Origin: Brienomyrus brachyistius
Lineage: Eukaryota; Chordata; Actinopteri; Osteoglossiformes; Mormyridae
NCBI RefSeq assembly: GCF_023856365.1
Contig: NC_064538.1
Coordinates: forward strand, 15,370,435-15,434,434
Reading direction: 5' to 3'
Length of the DNA: 64,000 bases
Position numbers and translations under genes: made by a program. Positions 26,401-38,900 of this stretch are shown here, in pieces. The notes under the pieces are model-generated. The model was not told where the DNA came from. It searched no databases and worked only from the letters and a program-made list of their open reading frames with translations. Position 1 is the first letter of the stretch. Each line of letters starts with the position of its first letter.

Positions 26401-29400
26401 GAACACTTTCCACGATCACAGTAAAAAAACTGGAACTGCATTACATTAACTGCACCTTCACAATACATTCACAATACATTCAAAAACAGCATGTAATTAT
26501 ACCATAACATCCTAACATACCTTAACAGCTTTACTATACATTAATAACAAACATCATATGATTATACAATTATAATTATTGTTATTAATATATATTACAG
26601 CCGTCAAATCTTGTTCATTGTAAGTATTATGGATGCAATGCTCTAAGACATGTTAAGGTATACTTACATACTAACATACTTACATACTTACATGCTTATG
26701 AACGTTCTATGAATGCAATCAATGCATTATGAAGGTGCCGTTAATATAAACGTTACCAGAAAAATTTTATGCTCGTTTGTTTCTCGTAAGGATCTGCTGT
26801 GTCCTTCCAAATATTAACACATAAAAAAATCTGGAAATGAGTCATTTAAATGTCTAAAAGCACTGCTTTGGCTTAAAATTTATATTCCAGTCATTTGTAG
26901 TTTAATAATCAATACGTCCCCAAGCTGCAGGGGTGTCAGATGTCAGCCAACGTACCAGCTGTATCAACCACTGACAATGGAAGACATTAGACTACATTAA
27001 TGGCTCCCAGGCTCACACGCTGCTTTGCATAACTTACTAACGTCCTCAGTGTGCATAACTGAAGGCTACAATGATTTGGGATTTTCAATTCTTTTAATCT
27101 GGTGACTATGGCATTCTGCCAAATGTAATTTTCTGCCTCTAGGATATAGAGGCAGGGGTGGACAATCTTATCTGCAAAGGGCCGGTGTGTATGCCTCATA
27201 TACTGCAGCCCTTTCTGGATAAGACTGCCCGCCCCTGTTACAGGGCATAAACGAATGGATGGATGGATGGATGGATGGATGGATGGATGGATGAATGGAT
27301 GGATGGATAGATGGATGAGTACTGTATAGACAAAAACTGCACTGCCTAGCCAGTGATCTGTTGGCGCCAAGGCCCTGGTGTCTAGCAGAAAAAGTTTACC
27401 AGAGTTTACCATCTGCTGAAACTTGAGAACTGGGCTTTTGCAGGATCTGTTCACGAGGCTGGGAATCTACTGCATTATTAGAACCGTGGTCCTGCGTTAA
27501 AGCTGGTTACTGACCTTCACAGGCCCAGCTTATCTAGAAACTGGCTGAGCGCACAAGCCCCCACAGTTCCGAGGGGGGGGGGGGGGGGGCGCCACAGCCA
27601 GTGTTCCAGAGCAGGACGCGGGGAATTATCAGGCGAAGCCTAATCTGTAATTGAGGACACACCCTGCAAATCAGCGCCTCGTAATTACACACCGCCACAT
27701 TCTGTCAGGTTTCCAAGCCACAGATGAGCTACTAATGGGATTCCCGCCATGTCTCCACAAAGCAGGATACCATAAGTTCCATTAACTCCCTAACCGTAGT
27801 CAAAAAGTTTCCATTACAGGAAGTTACATGCAAATGCTCTTTGAAACGGTCATGTTCTAACAGGGCCCTCCGCCTACCGCTGTCCTTCACAAATACCGAC
27901 CCCCGTCTCACTGTTAGCACCATCTGTTACAGACAAAAGGAATAAGCGTGTGCTTATTAAAAAAAGATCAGACATGGTCTAAGGCTTCTCTATTGAGGCC
28001 GTGATATTAAAAACAGCGGCTTTAATGGCAAGCTAGCGAGCACCGCTGCGTCTCTGTAGATCCTGGGGACGTACTTCAAACATCAGTCTCAGTCTCCCCC
28101 ACCACCAGAACCCAAACCTGGAAGGAACAGCACAGGCCCATTGAGGCCCCATTGAGGCTATTCCGATAAGCAGAAGTGATGGATTATGGGGAAACCTTGC
28201 CTTCAAATGTGTCAAATGTGACTATAATGTCTCAGCCAAACAAATGAGTAGGGAAGAAAAACTCCCCATTTAATGAGATTTAATGTTTTAGAAATTACCA
28301 AACTCAGGGGAGATATAAAAAAAATAAAATAAAAAATCCAGCATTCTTACAAGGTGACATTATAGCATTCTTAATATGGAGGGAATATGAAAATACAAAA
28401 GGGGTAAAGTACAAGTGATACTCTGTTAATCCCGACTTCAAAGGATGAATAATTAAAAGTACAGTGGTGGAACATGAAAGGCTGGAGCCTGCCTTCCTTC
28501 CCTCGATGACTGATGTATTTGAAAATCATGGATCCTGCATACAACTATGTCTCTTTAAGGCAGTGGTCTCAGTCCTCAGGCCCCACTGCCCTGCTTGTTT
28601 CCCAGCTATCCCTGCCCCACACACTGCCGATTACCTGGATCAGGTGTGTTCAGTCAATCAGAAGCTGAAAGACAGCTGGGACTTGTGTGTGGGGCAGGGA
28701 TAGCAGGAAAACAAGCAAGGCAGTGGGGCCCGAGGACCGACTTTGAGAACCACTGGTTTAAGGTAACAATGGGATACACACAGATGCAGAAAAAACTAAT
28801 AGACCACAGCACAATTTTATTTTCACTCATTTCTCAATTTATGGTTATGCGTCTGTGAACAATTTTTTTGCAAACAGCAGCCAGATTCTTCCCTCTTTCT
28901 AATGAAGGGCTTCTTCCTTGCTTTGTAGGACTTCAGTCCTGCTTCTAAGAGCCTGATACCCTAGCAGTGCATCTCAGACCTGCACTTAATGTTTCCCATT
29001 CCTTTTGAAGGTCACTTGATTTCATCCTTCAATTTATGAGAAACTGCCAGATAAGTTGACGGTCATCTCTGGCATTAGAATGTCGCTTCTGCCCTTTATC
29101 TGGCTGGTTTCTGGCCACTCCCAGTGTCTCCTGCTTCACCTTATTTTTGTGTCGCAGCGTAGTTTTCTGACAGTGGAACCAGGAATAAAGCAGGATTTTA
29201 AAATGCAGATTTGATTTAAAATATAGAGTGGTCTATTATTTCTTTCAGCGGCTATAAACATACACCCCAGAACCCACCCAAAAACACCCCTGGAATTTCT
29301 GTGATTAGTCAGAACCCATTCATGACCCGGGGCTAAACCCCTGAAGTAGCTATTGACCCGTCTTTGATCTGCGGTTTGTAAAAATCTACCCAGCTGGTTC

Positions 29401-29891
29401 CTGAACATTGCAGGAGCACCAGACCCGCGCACCTCGTTTACAGATGAGTGGTCAGGTGGCACTGGAGCCACGATCCAGTGACAGTTCCATCTGATAATGA
29501 TTCAGCCCCCGCTTTTAATGTCATCTCATTGACCGAGGATGCTGCCATCCTTGTCCACCGTGTCCTTTAAATGAGCAGCCACTTGTCTCGTTGCCACTTT
29601 AGCTTTTGAAACACACAGATCAATCATCAGCCCACCTCACACTCTGTCCCACCGTCACAATTATACGAGTCACATCCACAAAATGAACGGCACATTGATG
29701 GCACACCTGCACCCAATGCATAATTAAACAACACGGAGCTTTTCATTCTCCTGTCATACACGGAATACAGTGCCGGGGCCTCCATCGCCGAGGACCTGGT
29801 CTCCATCTGCCTGCTGGGTAATCAAGACAATGGTACAGTTCCCTGACTCTCATCATTAATTGGATGGACATGTGGTGCAGAGGCAGGCGTG

Positions 29892-29922
<31 letters not shown>

Positions 29923-32900
29923 CTGGTGACCAGGGAACTGAAAAGAAACTGGAAAAGCAAAAATAGTGGGATGGTAACTCCTATGGGCATAATAAACTGA
30001 ACAATGTGACGTCATTATAGACTCAGACATGTGTGACAGAGCAGAGTCAGGGATCCCGATCAAACGGTACCCCAACCCAGGGTGGCCATATTCAGAGCCC
30101 GATTCCACACAGGCACATTACATGGCTGGTGACATTCTAATTAACCCCCAGGCGTGTGACTGAAAATGGGTTGAAAATATAGAGATACCACAAATGACCA
30201 GATTCACTGCAGTCTCTAATGATGATTCAGTGCGCCAGCCTGCAATCTTAATTCTTTACTCACAGCTGTGTGTTTTTGTTCAGTTGAAACCAGTGAGCAT
30301 TTTGTCTCAGTGGGTCAATTAGAAACAAACAGGAAATAAACTCTGAATGGCATTTTAATTACTCGTGTCCCTTATGTGCATAACGTAAATGGCTGACATG
30401 AGCCCTATTGTGCTATTCACGCTCACATGGATTCACCAGTCTCTTTCCCCTTTAAAACTCTTCCATGCGGCTGGGGGGTGGGGGTGGGGATTTCTCAGAA
30501 TCTCATGCATTTCCCATAGCCCCCACGACCTGAGCTGCTCAACCACGCAATGTCCCTACTGCTTCTTTTGTTTTTGTCATTCATAGACCTTTCGATTCCT
30601 TCTTCTCGACCTTCTGTCGTCTAGCTCTGTAGCACACAGGCAGCACTGGTCTTACCGACTCAGGGCTCCTCCTGAGAGAGAGGTGACCGTGGCCATGTCA
30701 CCCAGACGTCGACGGCGGGACCCACCCATCTCGGAGTCGTACTCCTCCATGGTGCTGACGAAGTGCGGCCGCGAGTAGAAGTTGTGCGGCCCGGGCTGCT
30801 GCAGGCCCCCCAGGCTGAAGAAGCTGCGGCCGGTGGTGGCGCAGCCTGCGAACGCCCGCCGGCTGGGGATGCAGGGGAAGCGTGTCCAGCTTCTCATCTC
30901 CAGGTCGAAGGCCTCGAAGGCTGTCACCGGCAGCTTGCCCTGCCGCCCACCTGCGAAGAACGGCACATGGGGTCAAAGGGCACCGGGGGGTGGGGGTGCT
31001 AAAATCTGACGGAGAGGGCAGCGGCCCCGAGGCAGCCTGAGAAGGACGACGGCGTGGGATCCAGAGTAAGGCGGTGTGTCACGTTCACTCATGCGTGCGG
31101 GGTGGCGTGATCGCAGGGTGTATTTTTAGACAAGCCTCTCGCAGCGCAGATGCAGGAGTGAGGAGACCATCTCCTTGTTCTCTCTCCATGGGGTTGCTAC
31201 GTTGCTCTCTTTGGTAGTCAGTCCTGCACCCCCCCCCCCCCAGCCCCCTCGAAGCAGCACCAGACACGTGCACTGGCTACAGCGGTACAGCCCCGCACAT
31301 GGGGTGGGGGGGGCGAGTTGTTCGCCTGACACTGACAGGTTTTCCACGCCGATCCGTGTCCCCCATTCTAGAGCCTCCTGTCACCATGGTCCCAATCAGC
31401 ATGCAAGCTGAGTAAATTAGGTCAGGCAGACAGGGGTGTGTGTTGAGTACAGCCCCCAAATTCGGGGGCCCGCTGTCACTCAGAAATGCCTGCCATGGAG
31501 TATGAGCAAACCAAGGGTGGACGGAACTGGGCCACCTCCTCAGTGCGCTCAAAGGATGTACACATCACTGCACTGCCAAGACTCCCATCTAGGGGGCGCA
31601 GAGAACCTGTCAACGGTGAGGGCAGGGCCGAATGCGGCACTGTGCAAAATGTCACAAATTCTGCATGTGTTGAAATTCCCTCTCATCGCTGCCAAAGGCA
31701 GAAAGGCTGCAGGGGGCGGGCCAGGGCTCACTCCGCCACTGATCCATTGCCAATTCTGGTAGTTTGTTTTCCACTGAGAGAGAAGGCAGAGGGAAAAGCA
31801 AGAGCACCCAGCCTCTGCTTACGGAGGAGACGAGCTCTCACGGCAGAGAACAGGGGCCTTACACCAATGATGGCCGCCGTGAAAAATGGACTTTTGGATA
31901 ACAAAAGCATAAAGTAAAACAGAACCGTGCCAATGAGACATGAAAAACTGGCCGGGACAACTGGTTCTGCTGGCGAGAGGAACCCAAAGCTCAGAACCCG
32001 CAGTGCTGGGACACAGAACGGGCCCCCAGTAAGGGGAACGTCTCGCTTGATTAAAGCATCGCTGGCATCGCCTGTGCTGCCACCACGCAGGAAGCTTCAA
32101 TGCGAAGGAAGATCAAAGCGTCTGCAGAAATCATTAGGCTAACAGTAGAATCCCCCCCCCCACAAACACGAACACACACCCCCTTCCCAAAAAAAAAAAC
32201 AGCATTCTGTTCATTAATGAGAAGCTCACACATGCCTTGTTCTGAGGCTTGTGATCTGTGCTGGGGCTGAGAGGGGGCTGTGCAGGGTGGGGGTAGCAGA
32301 GAGCATCCAGGGCGCCATCTCCACGGCGACGCGTCGGCTCCTGCCAGTCAGATCACCTCAAGCTGCATCCGAGCGCATTTCCATAAATAAAGTGATTATC
32401 GGGCAACACATCTGTCACCGGACCGCCTGGTGCAATTCGGCCACAGACCCGAGAAACTATGGCTCCATCCAGTCTGGGGTCTAATGATGCAAGTCCACTA
32501 TTGCCGCCTGGCCAGGAATGAAGCTTGTTTGTCTGACAATAAAAACAGGATGACGATCAAGACCATCGACATATGGCGGCAAATAGATAAAGCAGAGATA
32601 TGCAAAGGGACGTGGCTCACGCATTTATCTGTCATGTGCCCTTCCAGTTCACATCGGGCTGTGGAAAACGCCATGCAGTTTGGGCATAAGGATGTCAGGT
32701 TGTGGAGGTTTCAATCCATAATAAAAAATAATAAAAAGTTCGTAAGAGATTTTAAAAAAAAATCTTCATGATTCATGTTCACATAATGGATGTTTTTGAT
32801 GACAGGGGAGGCTAAATGAATCGCTGCACATTATGAGTATCTGGGTCCAGGATACAGCACTCTGATGTGAGTTCGCTTTTAAAAAGCTGCAAGCTTAACA

Positions 32901-35900
32901 CAGTAAGAAACACATGAAATGAATCATTTAGCACCGGAGCGCACTGCCCTTCCTGACTCACGCCGGCTGAAACCTCGGTTCTGATCGGCATCCTCTGCTG
33001 CCACCAAGTTGATGGGCAATCACGTGCACGGAAGGATTGTGTCCGAGGTGTCGGCACATCACTGGACAGCCGCTGTGACGCCACCTGATACGCCTGTCAC
33101 TGGACCGAGAGGCATGTGCGGGGACACGGTCCAAAGCTCAGCATCATACAGGCCTTCGGCGGGCGGTGGTGCCATAATGCGTGCAACCGGAAGCTGAGCA
33201 GTCAACCACCATGGGCCCAGGCCAGGTTAAATTACACGGTGAATTTCCGCACTGACTCGGCCATCATGACGACGGCCATATGCGGTATTCTGAATGCATT
33301 CAGAAAGGAACGCCGTGAAAGGTTTAGACTATGAAAGGATGTGCTGTTAGCCAGCGGTGTGCTCAGAAACAGGAAGAGAGACGCATGCGATGGCACAGGC
33401 CGTCACGAATGCGGGGCGCAACACTCATACTCCTGCTCTTCTTATCCTTGCTTACTATTGCTGCTCTTCCGGTTGTTATTATTAGGGCTGAGCAGAGCTG
33501 AGCATCACTTGTTCTCCACTCTCTCTCTCTCTCTCTCTCTGTTTCTCTCTCTCCCTCATTCTTGTTACGCTAATGAATATTCACTAGCCGTCAGTCCTGA
33601 ATATTTTCTTCGGAGTGACAGACTGGCAGCCTCAAAAAGAGAGCATGCCAATAATGATTATCATCAAACACATAAGTAACGGTCTCACTGTCGTAAATAT
33701 TCAGGGTAATCCTTTCTTCCTCTGAGCTCTCTGTGTAAAAACTCACACCCCCGTTCCTCAGCCGCAAGTAAGGAGCGCGCAACGTGTCAGCTGAGGAGAC
33801 TGAGAAGCAGCAAGGACGACCTGGGGAACAAACAGGAGAGCCAGAGGAGGAGGAGGAGGAGGAGGAGCAGACGCACCTAGCATGTAAATCTTGTTCCCGC
33901 GCAGGAAGGAGGCGGTGCCATAACGAGGAGTCGGCATGGAGGACAACAGCTGCCACTGGTCTTTGGCTGGCTCGTAGACTCGCACCAGCGCCTGGGGGGT
34001 CGTGTCCACACCCATGCCCCCCAGCGCGTACACCTTCCCGTCTGAGGAGAACGCAGACACAAATGGCACACAAGACATAAGAACAAAAGAAATTTACAAA
34101 CAAGAGGTCATTCAGCCCATCAAACTCGTTCATCAAATAGCTCAGAGTTGTTAAAATCTTATCTAGCTCTGATTTAAAGGAACCCAGGGTTTTAGCTTGC
34201 GCTACACTAGCAGGAAGACTATTCCATACTCTAACTACATGCCGTGTAAAGAAGTTCTTCCTCAGATTCATTTTATAATGATCCCCTGCTAATTTCCACT
34301 TATGGCCATGAGTTTAAACTGAAATAGCCATTTGGCTGAACAGCATCCAGACTTGTTAGAATCTTATATACCTGGATCATGTCCCCCCTTAGTCTCCTTT
34401 GCTCAAGGTTAAACAGATTCAGCTCAGTTAACCTCTCCTTATAAGACATTCCTTTAAGACCAGGAATCATTCTTGTAGCCCTACGTTGCACCCTTTCCAA
34501 AGCAGCAATGTCCTTTTTAAGGTATGATGACCGAACCTGCACACAATATTCTAGGTGGGGTCTTACCAAGGAACAATATAATCGTAGCATCACTTCCCTT
34601 GACTTAAACTCCACACACCAATAGATGTAACCCAACATCCTATTGGTCTTTTTAATTGCTTCCCCACACTGGGGAGAGTGGGACATGGAAGCATCAACAT
34701 ACACACCGAGGTCTTTCTCATAATCAGCTACCTTTATTTCAGTGAAACCCATAAAAAAGCTGTACTTTATATTTCTGCTCCCTGCATGGATTACCTTATA
34801 TTTATCTATGTTAAATTTCATCTGCCAGGTATCAGCCCAGTCGCTAAGATCCCGTTGTAGCCTCTGTGCTGCTATATCAGTATCTGCTACACCACCCACC
34901 TTGGTGTCGTCTGCAAATTACTGTCAATATCATTAATGTAAATTAGGAACAATAGTGGTCCTAAAATTGAACCCTGTAGTACTCCACTATGAACGCAGGG
35001 ACACTGTGACATTGTGCCTCTATTAACTAGTCGCTGCTTCCTGTCTGTTAACCAGTTTTCGATCCAAGCTACTACAGTTCCTAAAATCCCTGCAGCTTTG
35101 AATTTAAGCAAGAGCCGTTTGTGGGGGACAACATCAAAGGCCTTCTGGAAGTCTAAGTAGATCACATTGTAGGCCTTTTTGTGATCAATATCTCTTGTAG
35201 CTTCCTCAAACAACTCAAGTAAATTAGTTAAACAGGATCTACCTCTCCTAAATCCATGTTGGCTATCCCTCAGAATGTTATTTGAATCCAGGTAATCTAC
35301 CATTTTCCCTTGGATTATACTTCCCATTATTTATCCAATTATGCAAATTAAACTGATTGGCCTATAGTTTGCTGGATTAATTTGATCCCCTTTTTTGAAT
35401 ATGAGCGTTATATTTGCATGCTTCCAATCAGAAGGTACCACACCAGCAAATAACAATTTCTGGAATGGTAAAGTTAAAGGTTGGCTAATAATATCCCTGA
35501 TTTCTTTTAAAGGTCCTAGTGATTTATTTATTTTGATCTTAGCTAGGCTTTATACCAGATCAGCCTCAGTTATACATATACTGGTTATAGACGACGCTGT
35601 ATTTATACTAAATGGTGGTAAGTTACTCGTGTTCTCTACTGTGAACACCCGTGTGAGGACATATTTCTGGAACACTGAAGCAGAGGATATCGCATGAATG
35701 TCAGTCATGTTGATTTTTCTCCAGCCCATCTATTTCCATCAGCTTTGCGAGCGCTTTACCCATAATCCCCGGTGCTTGCCAAGTGCTGCACGTCAGCGTG
35801 TTGCTTCAGCCACAATGGAGGAGGAGGCGGCAAACTAAGCAGCACACACAGCTGTGGTCAAACGGTAGCTGTATCTTCTGACAACATTACGTATGTCAAA

Positions 35901-38900
35901 CAAAGAGTGTATTCCAGGGACATTTGTAAAGAAATGAGAATGTGGGTTAGCAGTGAGTTAAAAATCAACTGTGTTATGGCAAAAATTCAGACAGACGTGT
36001 CCTGAGCCATAATTAATCTGTGAAGGACCTGGAATATCCAATTATAACCGCACATTCATCAATCGATCCATGCATCCATATTCTACCCAATTATCCTGGT
36101 CCGGGGTAATGAAGAGCTTGGAGCTTTGACCAGGCAGGACCGGTCACACGGTTGGGTTACATTATGGACAGGATGCCAGAACCATACACTCACATCCCTA
36201 AATTATACAGCAGCTTCCTTCAACCTCCCTCTTATTCTCTCTCTCTCTCACATCTGTGTGAAATTGAGGTCATAGTGTCCATTTTGATGGCAGGTCTCCT
36301 AAATCTATCCCAAAACCACAGGGACTTATGAAGTGTAGATTAACACAGGAGAAACGGCCTACATAAAGCAAGGGGATGAGTGGTCAGATCCCGCAGGTCT
36401 GCTGGGGCAGGCGCAGCTGTATCCGTCACCCTGACCACAACCCCGCGCACATTGCTGGAAAGCAGGGGGCACTGAAGGGCACAGCTGCATGAGCTTGTGT
36501 TTCAGCATGGCACCTACAGCGAGCGCTCAGCCTGCCTGCGTTCGGGTACAGTACAGGGCACGGTTTCACCAGGTGGAAGGAGTGAGCGATGAGAAGGCGA
36601 GTGGGCTGCGGTCGAATCTGGGGGGAAAAACTGCAGCAAACCGTACTTCTGAGGGACTCCAAAGGATCCTCGCCGATGCACGATGACACCAAGTGGACAG
36701 CAAGTGAGGGAGTTTAATGGGCATATCCTCCCCTTTATTCCCCTCAAGCTCAGTTAAAACATCACTTACTGCCATAAAAACCTCTGGAATTATGTGGCAG
36801 AACCAGTGAAAGTCATTCAAACAACCAAACGACCTTGTCAAGAACAACCCATTTATAAGTATTAATGATCAGGAGAACCATTCACTTATACTGATATCTG
36901 AAATTTTTTCATCACTTGACAGCTGCATCTAAGGGCTTTTAATTAAATTCAGTTTCCTTGATATAATGCCTTTCTCAATAGAGTGCTTAACCAGGAACCA
37001 GTTAAGGGGTACTTAAAGGTATGCAGCAGTTTAAGGTAACTATACTAAAAATGAATGGGAAAAACGACCAGCAGACATTAGAGGAGTGGAAACAACACTC
37101 CGTAGTTTCACAGAGGAGGAAGAGATAACCACCAAGGCATCAAGGTCACCTGGCTGACCACCGCAGACATGCTAACGGTACACAGGAAGGGCACACGCTG
37201 GGCACCATGTGCTCCATAGGCCAGTCCTTTCATCGCACAGCTGGAAGCTTTTGTTCAGAGTCTGACAGCTAAAGGTTTTCACTCCCTTGCAGACCTCCCG
37301 CCTGCATGGCTGCTCCTCTTTCTCCTCTCGGACATTTCATTTCCACCGCGCGCGCGCGCCCTGCTTCTCCATCAGGCCGACGGTTCATCCGCTCGTAGGT
37401 GGGGCAAGACGTTGACCCTTTCAACATCCTTCCTCGCCACTGATGAATCTCTTTTTTCAATAAGGCAGCATCAAATTTATCTTGAATTGAATTTGAGGAG
37501 GGGAAGAGAGCAGAAATGCTGTGTAAGAGCTCTGCTGGGTCTGTGCATAACGATTTGTCCCGAGGACCCTCCCATACCAGTCACACCCCTTCACACAAAC
37601 ACCCCTTCAGGTCTCTTTTCACACTTTTTTAAGTTGCTAATTCATGTACAAACAATAAAAATCCATGGATCATCTTTCGAATCACTGGCTTCATCATCAT
37701 CACTGGGTCTGTGAAACATTCTGGACTGGAAATCACACTTATGTTCTTAACAGTCTTACATTTTTTTGAAAGATTTTCAGACATTGCGCAGTCAAAAGAT
37801 TCAAGGCATTTCTTTCCAATTTCCAAGGTCAAATTTTCACTGTAGTGCCTTTCAAAAAGATACAGAAAAATGCTGTACAGGAAATTGGATCTTAAAAAAC
37901 CCAGTGGTTAAAAATATCATAGTGTGGATTGGTGATATCGGCCTGACATTATAATTTAACTGGCAATAGGCATTTCCAGTTCTTGATACATTGTTTTTTG
38001 TGTGTTTTGGGTTTTTTGTGTCCCCCCCCCCCCCCCCCGCCCGCCAGTTTTGCTGTTAGTTCAAAATTAATTTTGCCTTAATTCAACCCTGCCTTGATTT
38101 TCCCTTCATGCTGAATGTCACCGCAATGTAAATAACAACCTTGTCTTCTTCATTCCCTGTGCACATTCTCCCCATTACTTGGCATGAACATATTTGGATT
38201 GGCTAGTAGCAGTAATAAAATAGCAATTTCTCCATGCATTCTGTCTCAGTCTGGTGTTTTGCCCCAGGTCCAAGCAAACATACAGTAGCACTTTTCCAGT
38301 GATGTGAGAATGTTTGTGAAAAACTTTATGTTCCCACACTGTTACAACAGGAAGCCCTTATAACAGATAAAGGATATTTAATTAAACATATAAGACAAAA
38401 CATTACAGAATCATGTAATCATTGGATACAGTAAACCATATGTGTTTGAAAAAACAATGAATTGGATAGGAATGAAAGGATAACTGAGGTAGATATTCTG
38501 GGTGATGCAGCATAAACTGGGTCTTTTGAGTCTGGGGGGCTCTTACCCATTAACAATATAAAGACCAGAAAGCCTTTGGCTGCCACTGTCAGCATGCGTT
38601 TTATGACATTGGTTTATGGAAGTCAATCACGCCTCACACAAAAGACGTCGATTCCCAGAAACAGCCCAGAAAAACAGCTGCTGTAAAGCTGCCCAGAGCC
38701 ACCGCTGAGGACATGGTGGATAAGGGATTTGGCAAAAAAACAGCTGGAAAGTAGCTCTGATGACTACGACAGCTATAGCACAATGACCAAGCGGACTGAA
38801 GCGAGTGCCTTATTGTCAGGCATAATACGCGAGTAGTTTTTTCCCTGCAAAGTCGCTTAAGAAACCTGCCCAGACTGGTGAGAATTCTGTGTTCAGTGGC

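Noticed and set aside
29891..29913. Long G run as a functional G-quadruplex
   Set aside because: Several similar runs (5778, 27573, 38022 as C) occur; homopolymer slippage or assembly artefact is simpler.
31486..31917. 143-residue plus-strand frame in intron 2
   Set aside because: GC-rich sequence favours open frames; no recognisable domain, no splice support.
33784..34080. 98-residue plus-strand frame rich in glutamate
   Set aside because: Antisense to klhdc8b exon 2; the glutamates come from the GAG tract.
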